This document shows positions 46,820-57,800 of a stretch of DNA of 64,000 bases, piece after piece (positions within the stretch are counted from its first letter, which is position 1; every line of letters starts with the position of its first letter). Origin of the DNA: Pirellulales bacterium (GTDB lineage: Bacteria > Planctomycetota > Planctomycetia > Pirellulales > JAEUIK01); assembly GCA_019745975.1 (NCBI GenBank), contig JAIESQ010000084.1, forward strand, positions 1 through 64,000. Direction: 5' to 3'. Below the pieces are notes generated by a model, which made no database searches, was not told the DNA's origin, and saw nothing but the letters and a program-made list of their open reading frames with translations. Position numbers and translations under genes: made by a program.

Positions 46820-49717
46820 ATGATGCCGTCAGTGAGTCGATCGGCGAACCGCTTTGCCCTGTTTGGGCCGTTGCTCGTCGTCGGCTGGACCGCTGCCGCC
46901 CTGGCCGATGAAGCGCCGACGGCAGGTCCGGCTGCTCCGACCGCGGCCGTCGACTATGCGACCGAGATCAAGCCGCTCTTGGCGGCCCGCTGCGTGGCGT
47001 GTCATGGTCCGTTGCGTCAGCAGCAAGGGTTGCGGCTTGATTCGGCCGCCGCGATCCGACGAGGGGGCGAAAGCGGCCCGGCAATCGAACCGCATAAGCC
47101 CCGGGAGAGCTTGCTGATTCGGGCCGTCACTGGCGCCGATGGTTGGCGGATGCCGCCCGAGGGCGAGCCGCTTTCAGCGGACGAGATTTCTCGGCTCGCG
47201 CGCTGGATCGACGCAGGGGCCCCGGCCCCCCACGAGGAGTCGACCGCTACCGACCCGTCGCAACACTGGGCATTTCGACCGCCGGTCCGGCCCGACTTGT
47301 CGGAAGGGAGCACCACTAGCCCGGGTCGCAGCGCAGTCAATCCGATCGACGCCTTCGTCGACGCCACGTTGCGCCAACAGGGACTAGAGCCGTATCCTCC
47401 GGCATCGCGCGAGCGCCTGTTGCGGCGCGTCTATCTCGATTTGATTGGGCTGCCGCCGACGCGCGACGAATTGCTGGCGTTTCTCGCGGACGAATCGCCC
47501 GACGCCTACGAGCAGGTGGTTGATCGGCTGCTGGCCGATCCGCGTCACGGCGAGCGCTGGGCGCGGCACTTCATGGACATCTGGCGCTACAGCGATTGGT
47601 ACGGCTATGGCGCGGAGCTGCGCAACAGCCAGCCGCACCTCTGGCGGTGGCGCGATTGGATTGTCGAGTCGCTCAATGCCGACCGCGGCTACGATCGGAT
47701 GCTGATCGAGATGCTGGCGGGCGACGAAGTCGCGCCGACGGACCTCAACGTGGTTCGCGCGACCGGCTATCTCGCCCGCAATTGGTACAAGTTCAACCGC
47801 AATACCTGGCTGCAAGACACGATTGAGCACACCGGCAAGGCGTTTCTCGGGCTGACATTCAACTGCGCGCGTTGCCACGATCACAAGTACGATCCGATCT
47901 CGCAGGAAAACTACTATCAGTTGCGCGCCTACTTCGAGCCACACGAAGTGCGCGTCGACGTCGCGGGTGGGCAGCTCGATACGAAGGTGGACGGCGTGGC
48001 GCGTGTCTACGATGCCTATGCCGATCGGCCGACGCATGTTTTTGCGCGAGGCGATGAGAAAGAACCCGACAATTCGCGTGTGCTTGCCCCAGCCCTGCCG
48101 TCTGTCGTAGCGCCCGAGTCGATCGCGATCACCGCGGTGCCGCTACCAGGCGCGGCGTGGTATCCGGCATTAGCAAGTGCGCACGGCGGAGCGCTCCTAG
48201 TCAAAGCGCAAACCGAACGCGATGCCGTCGCGACCCAATTGCAACAGCGCCGGGCCGAACTGGCACGCCTGCAAATTGAGATCGAACAGCAAGCGGCCCG
48301 ACTCGAGTTGCTCGATGAACTGACAGAACCGGCGCTCGATTCGCCGACGGAGCTTGATCGCCTGCGTCTCAAGAACGCTCGGTCGCTCGTGACGGCGGTT
48401 CAGGCGGCACTCGAAGTCGACGAGAAACAGCTAGCGGTCGCCGACGCGAACCTGGTGTCGCTTACGGCACGCCTAGCGGCCGATCAGGGTCGGTATCTTG
48501 ACCCGCCGGCGGCCAACATCGAAGACTTGATGCGCGGCGCGGCGAATGCGGAACGAGCGCATGCCGTGGCGGCCGCCGAGTTGCAACGGCACATTGCCCA
48601 GCGCGAGCACGATCGGCTCGCCGCGAAGCCGTTAGCGGACGAGGCGACGAAGAAGTCGTTGGCCGAAGCCGCGGCGAAACTCGCCGACGCCGACAAGGCG
48701 CTAGAAGCTGCCCGAGCCGCGCTGGCCAGCACGGGCGTGAATTACTCATCGGTCGGCAGCACGTACCCGCGCGAAAGCACCGGGCGCCGGCTGGCCCTGG
48801 CGCGCTGGATCGCCGATCGTCGCAATCCGCTGACGGCGCGGGTGCTGGTCAATCACGTCTGGCTACGACACTTCGGCCGGCCGCTGGTGAGCACTGTGTT
48901 CGACTTTGGCATGAACGGCAAGCCGCCAACGCATCCCGAACTGCTCGACTGGTTGGCGGTCGAACTCATGGAGCAAGGCTGGAGCATCAAATCGCTGCAT
49001 CGGATGATCGTGCTATCTGTTGCGTATCGGCGCGATTCGGCGGCGGACTCGCTGGCCAGCAACCTGCAGATCGATCCCGACAATCGCTATCTGTGGCGCG
49101 CGAACACGCGCCGCATGGAAGCCGAAGTGGTGCGCGACAGCCTGCTCTATTTGGCCGGTTCGCTGGAACTGAACGCCGGCGGACCCGAAATTGATCAGAA
49201 GACCGCAGACACCACAAGTCGCCGCAGCTTGTACTACCGGCATGCCAACGAAAAGCGCGTGACGTTCCTTGAATTGTTCGACCAGGCCGGCGTTGGCGAA
49301 GGCTACCAGCGCACCGAGAGCGTCGTGCCGCAACAGGCGCTGGCTCTGTTGAATAGCGAGTTTGCCCATCGCGAAGCGCGCCTGCTGGCCGATCGGCTCG
49401 GCGCAGTCGCTGCGGCCGACCAGCGGCGCTTTATCGGGCTTGCGTTTGAGACCGTCTTGGGCCGCGCGGCGACCGATGCCGAGCTGGCAACCTGTCTGGA
49501 GTTCCTGACACGACATTTCGGGGCGCGTAGCCAGGATGTTGCCGCTGCCGAAAGCGAATCGGACGGCGTCGGAGGTGCTAGCGCGGTCGCGGCGCCGCAA
49601 ACCGCTACACCGGAGAACAGCGCCGGTGCCAATTCGCCGTCGCCGGATGTTGCCCGGGCACGCGCCAGCCTCGTGCATGCCTTGTTCAATCACAATGACT
49701 TCCTGGCGATTCGCTAA
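46820..49717 (+). CDS. PSCyt1-DUF1549-DUF1553 cytochrome protein
   Basis: A 965-residue exported protein characteristic of planctomycetes. Signal peptide; haem c motif RCVACHG near residue 60; DUF1549 (about 160-370; RVYLDLIGLPPTRDELLAFL); a long Ala/Glu/Arg-rich coiled-coil spacer (about 450-640); and DUF1553 (about 645-940; LARWIADRRNPLTARVLVNH). It is followed 37 bases later by the DUF1501 gene, the usual partner. Such pairs are thought to act on polysaccharide or sulfated substrates at the periplasm, but no biochemical activity is established to my knowledge. Confidence 0.95.
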   Translation: MMPSVSRSANRFALFGPLLVVGWTAAALADEAPTAGPAAPTAAVDYATEIKPLLAARCVACHGPLRQQQGLRLDSAAAIRRGGESGPAIEPHKPRESLLIRAVTGADGWRMPPEGEPLSADEISRLARWIDAGAPAPHEESTATDPSQHWAFRPPVRPDLSEGSTTSPGRSAVNPIDAFVDATLRQQGLEPYPPASRERLLRRVYLDLIGLPPTRDELLAFLADESPDAYEQVVDRLLADPRHGERWARHFMDIWRYSDWYGYGAELRNSQPHLWRWRDWIVESLNADRGYDRMLIEMLAGDEVAPTDLNVVRATGYLARNWYKFNRNTWLQDTIEHTGKAFLGLTFNCARCHDHKYDPISQENYYQLRAYFEPHEVRVDVAGGQLDTKVDGVARVYDAYADRPTHVFARGDEKEPDNSRVLAPALPSVVAPESIAITAVPLPGAAWYPALASAHGGALLVKAQTERDAVATQLQQRRAELARLQIEIEQQAARLELLDELTEPALDSPTELDRLRLKNARSLVTAVQAALEVDEKQLAVADANLVSLTARLAADQGRYLDPPAANIEDLMRGAANAERAHAVAAAELQRHIAQREHDRLAAKPLADEATKKSLAEAAAKLADADKALEAARAALASTGVNYSSVGSTYPRESTGRRLALARWIADRRNPLTARVLVNHVWLRHFGRPLVSTVFDFGMNGKPPTHPELLDWLAVELMEQGWSIKSLHRMIVLSVAYRRDSAADSLASNLQIDPDNRYLWRANTRRMEAEVVRDSLLYLAGSLELNAGGPEIDQKTADTTSRRSLYYRHANEKRVTFLELFDQAGVGEGYQRTESVVPQQALALLNSEFAHREARLLADRLGAVAAADQRRFIGLAFETVLGRAATDAELATCLEFLTRHFGARSQDVAAAESESDGVGGASAVAAPQTATPENSAGANSPSPDVARARASLVHALFNHNDFLAIR

Positions 49718-49753
49718 ACCAGCGAGCTACCATACCGTCGGGAGAGTGCGACG

Positions 49754-51268
49754 ATGAAATCGAATAGCACGTTCAGCCACGGCGCGTTTCACCCGCGTTG
49801 CACCGGCGTTTCGCGGCGCACGTTCCTGGCCGATGTCGGGATGGGCTTCACCGGCCTGGCGCTGGGCGCGATGCTCTCGCGCGACGGAGTGGTTCGCGCC
49901 GACACGACCCAGGCGGCCCAGGCCGGTCAACTCCCCACGGGGCTACCGCATTTCGCGCCGAAGGCCAAGAACGTGATCTGGCTGTTCATGGTCGGCGGCA
50001 CAAGCCATGTCGAGAGCTTCGATCCCAAGCCGGCGCTCAGCCAATACGCCGGCAAGACGATCGCCGAATCGCCGTACCGCGACGTGCTCGAGTCGCCATT
50101 CCTCAAAAAGAATCTTCGCGAGTTTGTCGCAGGCAACCACAAGGTGCAGCCGACGATTTTTCCGATGCAGGTCGGCTATCGACCGCGCGGCCAATGCGGC
50201 ATCGAGATCAGTGATTGGTGGCCGCACGTCGGCGGCATGGTTGACGACATTGCGGTCGTCCGCTCGATGTGGACTACGGATAACGACCACGGCGCCCAGT
50301 TGCAGTTCCACACTGGTCGCCACGCCCTCGAAGGCCAGTTCCCCACGATCGGCTCGTGGATTCACTACGGGCTGGGTTCGCTCAACGACGACCTGCCGCA
50401 GTTTGTCGTACTGGGCACCCCCATCGCCGACTGCTGCGGTGGCGCGGGCGCGCACGGTTCGAATTACCTAGGGCCTGAACATCAAGGAGTGCAACTGGCG
50501 GTCGATCCCAAGAACCCGCTCCCCTACGCGCTGCCGCCCAGGGATGTGAGTTGGGACGAAGCACGCGACAAACTGGCACTCGTCAATCAGCTTAATGGGC
50601 TGGCGGCGATCGAGTATCCCGACGACGCAGCGCTGCGAGCGCGGATCAAGTCGTACGAACTGGCATTCCGCATGCAGACGGCGGTGCCCGAGGTGCTGAA
50701 CTTCGGTGACAAGACTGCGTCCACCCAATCTCTATACGGTTTGGACCGCGACGTCACGCGTCCCTTTGGTCAGCAGTGCCTGGCGGCGCGGCGTTTAGTC
50801 GAGCGCGGCGTGCGGTTCGTGCAGTTGTTCCACGGCTCGAACGGCGGCGCCGGCGCCTGGGATGCGCACGGGGGTCTGAAGGCCGGCCATACGGCACTGT
50901 GCGAACAGGTCGATCGGCCGATCGCGGCACTGCTCAGCGACCTGAAGCGTCGCGGCATGTTGGATGAAACGCTCGTCGTGTGGGGAAGTGAATTTGGCCG
51001 CACGCCCGGGGCCCAAGGAGCCGACGGCCGCGACCATCATCCCTATGGGTTTTCGATCTGGCTGGCCGGGGCCGGCATCCGTGGCGGCGTCGTCCACGGC
51101 GCGACGGATGAGTTGGGATTTCACGCGGCGGAGAATCGCCACTACGTGACCGATCTGCACGCCACGGTCCTCGACCGCCTCGGGCTCGACCCGCGCCAGC
51201 TTGAAGTGCCCGGCCGCAAACGGTTGGAGGTCGACTTCGGTCGGCCAATTCGCGAAGTCACGAGCTAA
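49754..51268 (+). CDS. DUF1501 (sulfatase-like) protein with Tat-type signal
   Basis: A 504-residue protein whose N-terminus has SRRTFLADVGMGFTGLALGA, a twin-arginine-like signal. The body contains FMVGGTSHVESFDPKP, MWTTDNDHGAQLQFHTGRHA, GSEFGRTPGAQGADGRDHHP and a C-terminal HATVLDRLGLDPRQL, all of which I associate with DUF1501 proteins related to the alkaline phosphatase/sulfatase fold. It probably acts with the preceding cytochrome protein. Substrate unknown. Confidence 0.94.
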   Translation: MKSNSTFSHGAFHPRCTGVSRRTFLADVGMGFTGLALGAMLSRDGVVRADTTQAAQAGQLPTGLPHFAPKAKNVIWLFMVGGTSHVESFDPKPALSQYAGKTIAESPYRDVLESPFLKKNLREFVAGNHKVQPTIFPMQVGYRPRGQCGIEISDWWPHVGGMVDDIAVVRSMWTTDNDHGAQLQFHTGRHALEGQFPTIGSWIHYGLGSLNDDLPQFVVLGTPIADCCGGAGAHGSNYLGPEHQGVQLAVDPKNPLPYALPPRDVSWDEARDKLALVNQLNGLAAIEYPDDAALRARIKSYELAFRMQTAVPEVLNFGDKTASTQSLYGLDRDVTRPFGQQCLAARRLVERGVRFVQLFHGSNGGAGAWDAHGGLKAGHTALCEQVDRPIAALLSDLKRRGMLDETLVVWGSEFGRTPGAQGADGRDHHPYGFSIWLAGAGIRGGVVHGATDELGFHAAENRHYVTDLHATVLDRLGLDPRQLEVPGRKRLEVDFGRPIREVTS

Positions 51269-51541
51269 GCGGCTTTTCGAGCGGGACGACCGTGTCGGCG
51301 ACAGCAGCCGGCGTGGCAATCTGGCGTGACTTTACCATTGGCGTTCTCCGCGACGGTGCCGGCGTTCTTTGCGCCGGCAGTTCGTCTGGCGACATCCGCC
51401 CTATCGCTACGTCCGAAAGTATCGGTAGGAGCGTTAAGGCAGACGTAAATCGTTTGTTACGTTGTCGCCTTCCAAGTCGCTGCATGCCCTGCGCCGTCGA
51501 GCAGCGCGCCACTAAACACTGTTCTCACCTGGGGAATATCC

Positions 51542-52279
51542 GTGAGTCGTAAGCATGTTGTCGCGTTGCGATTGTTTTCTCTTGCGCTTTTGCTCGCGAC
51601 CGCCTCATTTGCGCAGCGCACTTGGGGGGGCGTTTGTTGCAGTCGTTGTGGCTGTCAAGACAACTGCTGCAAGGTCTGCCGCCCCGTGCCCGACGTTAAA
51701 GAAGTCAAAGAAGTTTGCTGGGATGTCAAGTGCGAGGACTTCTGCGTTCCTGGCCCGAGCTGCTGCTGCGGCAAAGTCGACAAGCAGGACGAATGCGGCT
51801 GCTGGAGCTACAAGATTTGGAAGCCGAATTGCGGCCACGTTCGCACCCGCAAGACCCTCGTGAAGAAAGAAGTCACGCGCGAAGTGCCGACCACGAAGTG
51901 GGTCGTCGAGAACGTGTGTGCGCACTGCAAATCGGCGTGCGACGTGGAGCTGCCTGCTGACGGCGCGCCTCCGAAGTTGCCCGCGGAACAGGCTCCGGCC
52001 ACGTCGCCTGGCTCTCCCGCAATGCCTCCACCGGGCGGCCAGCCAGCTAGGCCGCAGGATCCTCCTCCGAGCAGCACGCCCGGCCCGGCACAGCCCGGCG
52101 CGGCGAGCGTGGCTTATCCACCAGCTCGCGTTGGTTTCGCCCAGCGTGCGGCGTATGCCCGTCCGCTAACGCCTGCTGCGCCCTGGCCAACAGCCCCGTC
52201 TGCGAATCGCCAGCCGCAGCCGACGGTCTATTCGCCGGGCGCGGCTGCGCAGCGGCCTCTGCCGGGCCTGGTAGATTGA
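51542..52279 (+). CDS. Secreted Cys-rich protein with Pro/Ala tail
   Basis: A 245-residue protein. Signal peptide ends near SFAQR; residues about 30-145 hold some 18 cysteines in clusters (GVCCSRCGCQDNCCKVCRP, CVPGPSCCCGK), plus KTLVKKEVTREVPTTKWVVE, a motif typical of planctomycete secreted Cys-rich proteins. The last 100 residues are Pro/Ala/Gln-rich. Disulfide or metal-binding roles are plausible. GTG at 51542 follows GGGGAA. Located just before the metal-efflux island. Confidence 0.82.
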   Translation: MSRKHVVALRLFSLALLLATASFAQRTWGGVCCSRCGCQDNCCKVCRPVPDVKEVKEVCWDVKCEDFCVPGPSCCCGKVDKQDECGCWSYKIWKPNCGHVRTRKTLVKKEVTREVPTTKWVVENVCAHCKSACDVELPADGAPPKLPAEQAPATSPGSPAMPPPGGQPARPQDPPPSSTPGPAQPGAASVAYPPARVGFAQRAAYARPLTPAAPWPTAPSANRQPQPTVYSPGAAAQRPLPGLVD

Positions 52280-52445
52280 GCGAACGCGCTATGGGGAGTT
52301 CGACTGCTTGTCGTCGAGTCGGAATTGGGCAGCGTGCAAGCTCTGCGTGGCGCTGCCGGCAACAACCGTTTTGCGTCAGGTTGATCATCGAAGATAATCC
52401 ACGAGCAAGACGGTGTTGATCGACCTGGAACGAAGTCATGGTGGC

Positions 52446-54812
52446 CTAAAGCCTCGCCCGATTAAGCCGCAGCGCGTTCGCCACAACACTGATCGACGAG
52501 AGTGCCATCGCTGCTGCGGCAATGATTGGGGAGAGCAGAATGCCGAAGAAAGGGTACAGCAAGCCAGCCGCAATTGGCACGCCCGCGGCGTTGTATACAA
52601 AGGCGAAGAACAGGTTTTGGCGGATGTTCGCCATGGTTGCTTCGCTCAAGCGCCGCGCCCGCACGATTCCAATCAGGTCGCCCTTGAGGAGAGTCACGCC
52701 AGCACTCTCGATGGCGACATCAGTTCCCGAGCCCATGGCAATGCCCACGTCCGCCGCGGCCAGCGCCGGCGCATCGTTGACCCCGTCACCGGCCATCGCG
52801 ACGATCTTGCCCTCCTGTTTGAGTCGTTCCAGGACGGCGTTCTTCTGATCGGGTAGCACTTCGGCTTCCACATCCGCGATCCCTAGTCGGCGGGCCACGG
52901 CCTGTGCCGTGGTCCAGTTGTCACCGGTGAGCATGACCACAGCAATGCCATCCTTGCGCAACGAGTCGAGTGCAGCAGGCGTCGTCGTTCTGACCGGGTC
53001 GGCGATGGCAACCGCTCCTGCGAGGTGCTGGTCCACGGCGACAAAGATCGTGGTCGCGCCATCGCTGCGAAGCGCTTCGGCTGGTCCGCTTAGCGCCGCG
53101 ATCGAGATACCCAGTTCCTCAAGAAATCGGGCATTGCCCAGCGCTACCCGCTGGCCGCCAACGGTTCCGACTGCTCCCTTGCCTGTGGGTGAGTCAAAGT
53201 CGCGGACCTCTGGGATCAACAGCTTCCTCTCCTGCGCGGCTGCGACGATGGCGAGCGCCAGCGGATGCTCGGAGGCCCGCTCGACGCCGGCCGCCAGACG
53301 CAGCAGCTCACTTTCTTCAAGGCCCGCGGCGGCGATCACGCGCGTGACCGAGGGCTTTCCGATCGTGAGCGTGCCAGTTTTGTCGACGACGAGCGTATTG
53401 ACCTTTTCCAACCGCTCGAGTGCTTCGGCGTTTTTTATCAGCACGCCCAGCGTAGCGCCACGCCCAACGCCCACCATAATGGACATCGGCGTTGCCAGCC
53501 CCAGCGCACAGGGGCAGGCAATGATCAGAACCGCCACCGCGGCGATGAGCCCATGGGCCAATCGCGGTGCAGGTCCCCAAATGCTCCAGGCAATAAAAGC
53601 CAGGATGGCCACCAAAATCACTGCTGGCACAAACCAGCCCGCAACCTGGTCGGCCACTCGCTGGATGGGCGCGCGCGAGCGCTGCGCGTCGGCAACCATC
53701 TGCACGATGCGCGAGAGCATCGTGTCGTGGCCGACTTTCTCGGCGCGTATGACCAGCGCGCCGCTTTGATTGAGGGTACCCCCGATCACGCGATCTCCCA
53801 TCACCTTGGTGACCGGCATCGATTCACCGGTCACCATCGACTCGTCGAGCGCGGAGCGCCCCTCTTCGACGATCGCGTCGACTGGTACTTTTTCGCCCGG
53901 TCGCACACGGAGTCGGTCGCCAACCGCGATCAGTTCGATTGCGACCTCTTCATCTGAGCCGTCCTCGCGTAAGCGACGCGCTGTTTTGGGCGCCAGATCG
54001 AGCAACGCCTTGATCGCTCCGGATGTGCGCTCGCGCGCCCGCAGCTCAAGAACCTGGCCGAGCAATACCAGCACGGTGATGACGGCGGCCGCCTCGAAAT
54101 AGACCGCAACCGAGCCATCCATGCTCCGGAATGCTGTCGGAAACACCGACGGTGCGAGAGTCGCGACGACGCTGTAGGTCCAAGCGACGCCCGTTCCCAT
54201 GGCGATCAGCGTGAACATGTTGAGACGACGGGTGCGGAGCGATGTCCAACCCCGAGCAAAAAACGGCCAGCCCGCCCAGAGCACGACCGGAGTAGCCAGC
54301 GCGAGCTGGATCCAATTCGAGAGCTGCGGTGCAATCAGCCGATGAACGGCCGGGATCAGATGGCCACCCATTTCAAGCAGAAAGACCGGGGCTGCAAGTA
54401 CGAGACCGATCCAGAAGCGGCGTGTCATGTCGATCAGCTCGGCACTTGGACCCGCGCCCGCGCTGGCCGTCACTGGCTCCAGCGCCATTCCGCAAATCGG
54501 ACACGCACCAGGATGGTCCTGGCGGACCTGGGGGTGCATCGGGCAAGTCCAGATCGTCGCAGCTTCGGCTTCGATTGGCGTCGCTGACTGTGTTGTCACG
54601 AAACGAGCGGGGTCGGCGATGAATTTCGACCGGCAACCGGCGCTGCAGAAATAGAATTCATGGCCATTATGCACGGCATGCTGCTTCGTCTTGGCCGGAT
54701 CGACAGCCATACCGCAAACTGGATCCGTCGCGTCGCGCCGTTTGCCGTCGTCGATTGCGTGGGTGGCGTGGATCGTATCGCCGGTGTACACCGTGTCTCG
54801 TGAGTTCGTCAC
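52446..54812 (-). CDS. copA: Heavy-metal P1B-type ATPase with YHS domain (CopA-like)
   Basis: A 788-residue efflux ATPase. It opens with a YHS domain ([26 protein letters not shown]), then a heavy-metal-binding domain ([20 protein letters not shown]), followed by membrane helices, the actuator motif TGES, CPC ion site ([12 protein letters not shown], about residue 434), phosphorylation site DKTGTLT (about 480) and [10 protein letters not shown] hinge. The CPC motif suggests copper/silver specificity. Start GTG at 54812 has GGAGG six bases upstream. It is co-directional with the RND genes and 82 bases from cusA. Confidence 0.95.
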   Translation of the reverse strand: MTNSRDTVYTGDTIHATHAIDDGKRRDATDPVCGMAVDPAKTKQHAVHNGHEFYFCSAGCRSKFIADPARFVTTQSATPIEAEAATIWTCPMHPQVRQDHPGACPICGMALEPVTASAGAGPSAELIDMTRRFWIGLVLAAPVFLLEMGGHLIPAVHRLIAPQLSNWIQLALATPVVLWAGWPFFARGWTSLRTRRLNMFTLIAMGTGVAWTYSVVATLAPSVFPTAFRSMDGSVAVYFEAAAVITVLVLLGQVLELRARERTSGAIKALLDLAPKTARRLREDGSDEEVAIELIAVGDRLRVRPGEKVPVDAIVEEGRSALDESMVTGESMPVTKVMGDRVIGGTLNQSGALVIRAEKVGHDTMLSRIVQMVADAQRSRAPIQRVADQVAGWFVPAVILVAILAFIAWSIWGPAPRLAHGLIAAVAVLIIACPCALGLATPMSIMVGVGRGATLGVLIKNAEALERLEKVNTLVVDKTGTLTIGKPSVTRVIAAAGLEESELLRLAAGVERASEHPLALAIVAAAQERKLLIPEVRDFDSPTGKGAVGTVGGQRVALGNARFLEELGISIAALSGPAEALRSDGATTIFVAVDQHLAGAVAIADPVRTTTPAALDSLRKDGIAVVMLTGDNWTTAQAVARRLGIADVEAEVLPDQKNAVLERLKQEGKIVAMAGDGVNDAPALAAADVGIAMGSGTDVAIESAGVTLLKGDLIGIVRARRLSEATMANIRQNLFFAFVYNAAGVPIAAGLLYPFFGILLSPIIAAAAMALSSISVVANALRLNRARL

Positions 54813-54894
54813 AGCGAGCCTCCTTATCAACCCAACCAGGCAAGTGCTCGATATCTCGTCATCGCGATCACATCGCATCGCGAATGAGCGGATA

Positions 54895-57800
54895 TCACGA
54901 TCCAATCGACACTTGTGGACGAAGCGGATGTTCGTCCGGGATCCGCTTGAGTTTGAGCCAACGGGCCCGTCGTACCCAATAGAACCGCACGGGCAAGAAC
55001 AAGTCGACAACCTCATCTGATATCAACAGACCACCCAGCACGGGCAGAGCCATTGGTGCCAGGATCTCGCCGCCGACTCCCTTGGCAAACACCATTGGGA
55101 AGATCGCGATAATGGCGACTCCCTCGGTGAGGAGCTTCGGTCGCAGGCGATGCACGGCCCCTTCGATCACGGCTTGGCGCAGCTCTTCGAGCGACTTGAT
55201 GTTCTCCAGGCCACCTCGTTTGTCGATCGCTTCGCGCAGGTAGACGAGCATGATGATGCCTGTTTCGGTCGCCATGCCGAAGCAGGCGATGAAGCCGACC
55301 CACACGGCGACGCTGAAATCCATCGGCGGCGCATTCCAGTCCCAAGCCATGATCTTGGGAAACAAGAACATGAAGAAGGCACCACCAGCCAGGGCCTCGG
55401 GCACGGCGAGCATCATCAATCCCGCGTCGGCCAGGTCGTTGTATGTCAGATAGAGGATAATGAAGATCAGCACGACCACGGTGGGAAAAACGATCCGCAG
55501 TGTCTTGGCAGCTCGGATCTGATGCTCGAACTCGCCGCTCCACTCGAGATGCACCCCCTCGGGCAATCGCACCTTTTGGACGACGGCGCGCTGTGCCTCG
55601 TCGACGAAGCCGACCATATCGCGGCCTCGAACATTGAGGGTCACGTAATTCAGCAGCCGGCCGTTTTCGCTCTTGATCATGGCGGGCCCTTCGACGATTT
55701 TGATGTCCGCCACGGCGCTGAGGGGAATCAGCGACTTGCCGCGGCCCGCATGTAGTGGCCTGGCAATGTGCGCGGTATCGGTCGACGCGACTTGCGTCGA
55801 ATCGGCGGACATTCCGGGTAGGGCGGGCATGCTGGGTGTTGCCATCCCACCACCGGCGCTAACCAGCAGCCGCCGGATGCTGTCCTCGTCGTCGCGCTGC
55901 GCACGTGCGTAACGGATTCGCACGGGTATCCGGTCACGTTTTTCGACCGTGAACGTGACCGCGCGACCTCCCAGGGCGACTTCGATTTCGTTTTGAATGT
56001 CTTCGACGGAGATTCCGTAGCGCGCGGCACGCTCCCGATCGATGTCGATCTGCAAGTACCCTTTGCCCATGATGGGGGCGGCGATTGCATCGCGGGCGCC
56101 GGGAATCGGTTTCAAAACCGACTCGACTTCTTTGCAGACGCGATCGATCGTGTTGAGATCGGGGCCGAACACCTTGACGCCAATATCCGTGCGCACGCCG
56201 GTCGAGAGCATCTCGATGCGGTTGATGATCGGCTGCGTAAAAATATTACTCCAGCCGGGCACCTGCAGGACGCGCCCCATTTCGTCGTCCACGAGATCGC
56301 CTTTGGGGCCAGTCTGGCGCGGCCAGAAAAATACCTGCTGCTTGAAGCCGGCTTCCAATTCAGAACGCAGGCCGGCAAAGGGCTGGTAAGCCCCGGTTTC
56401 GACCGTCTCGTTGAGTTGATCGCGGATCGAAGCCTGGGCGAATCGCCGGGTTGTGTCGCCTTGCTTCGCCTGCTGTGTCAGTTGCTGCGCTTCGGCGGCC
56501 TTGGCTGTTTCCTGCAAGGCATACCAGGTGTAGGCCTCGACGCCGCGATCGAACAGTTCCCAGTTGATCTGCTCAACGGCCGCCAGCCAGAGCTCGTCTC
56601 GATGCCGCTCGAGTGTATTCAACAGTTCGCTGGCTAGAGTCGGCCGCTGGCCGCCCAGTGCTTCCCGGATCGCAGCTGACAATCTGGAGAAGGATGAGCC
56701 ATGCAGCTCCAGTGCTTCGACTTCGTTGGTGATAATGCCCTGGTCCTTCAAGGAGCGAACGACCCATTGGCTAAGTTGGGCGAGATCCTCGAGTGCCGGG
56801 TTGCGCGACAACCAATAGCCGTAGTCGGGCGCAAACTTGGTCGTCAACTCTTCGACAAGCGTTGCGGTGGTGGTTTGTGGCGGCAACGTGAGCCGCTCGG
56901 CGGCGACCGCGTTGTCGAGGGTCTTTTGAATCGCAAATCGCGTCAGCTCGCGCTCCAAGCCTCGCTCAGTCTCGCGAAACCGCGAGAGTGCCAGCTCGCG
57001 CAGCGTCTCATCGAAACGTTCCAAGGCCTTCTGCGTGGTGTCGTTGACCAATGTCTGCCGATCGTCTCCTGAAGTCGCGGCGACATAACTTTCGCGTTCG
57101 AGCGCCACGAGTACGGCTTCCGTTTGACGGGCCGCGTCGGCGTACTTGAGGACTCGCTTCGGCCACTGCGCTTTCGGCCGAAAGTTCACAAACGTCTCGA
57201 CCATGTCGAGTGGGGCCGGGTCGGTCGGAGTATCAGCCCGACCTGACTTGCCGACGACCGATTCGACCTCGGGGAAACCGCGCAGTAGCGCATCGCGGGC
57301 CTTCAGATCGTCGGTCGCTTGCGTGACGCTCGCCCGAGGCACTGTGACTGGCATATCGAGCGTGGTTCCCTCATCCAGGGCCGGCATGAAGGCGACGCCG
57401 ATCTTCGTGAAGTGAAACGACCAGAGCCCGATTAGTAGCAGCGTTGCGAACGACAATAGCTGCCAGTGAAAGCCGCGGGTAAAGATCACCGTCAAAGCAG
57501 TGACGACAAAGAACACGATCAAGAATGTCGTCTTCCACGCAGTCTCGCTGGCGCCTTGCCCCATGACGGCCTGCAGTGGGAACATGCCGGCGGCCATGAC
57601 CAACAGCACGGCGAACATCCACATCACCAGGTTGCGCCGGGGCAGCGCCCAGGTCAGAAGCGGCTTGTAGATGTTGATGAAGCTGCGGACGATCGGGTTA
57701 TCTTCTTCGCTGCGGAGGCGCCCGCGGATGAAGGTTGGAATGAGCGCCGGCACCACCGTGATCGAGATCAAGGCCACGCCGATCATGGCGAAGCTCTTGG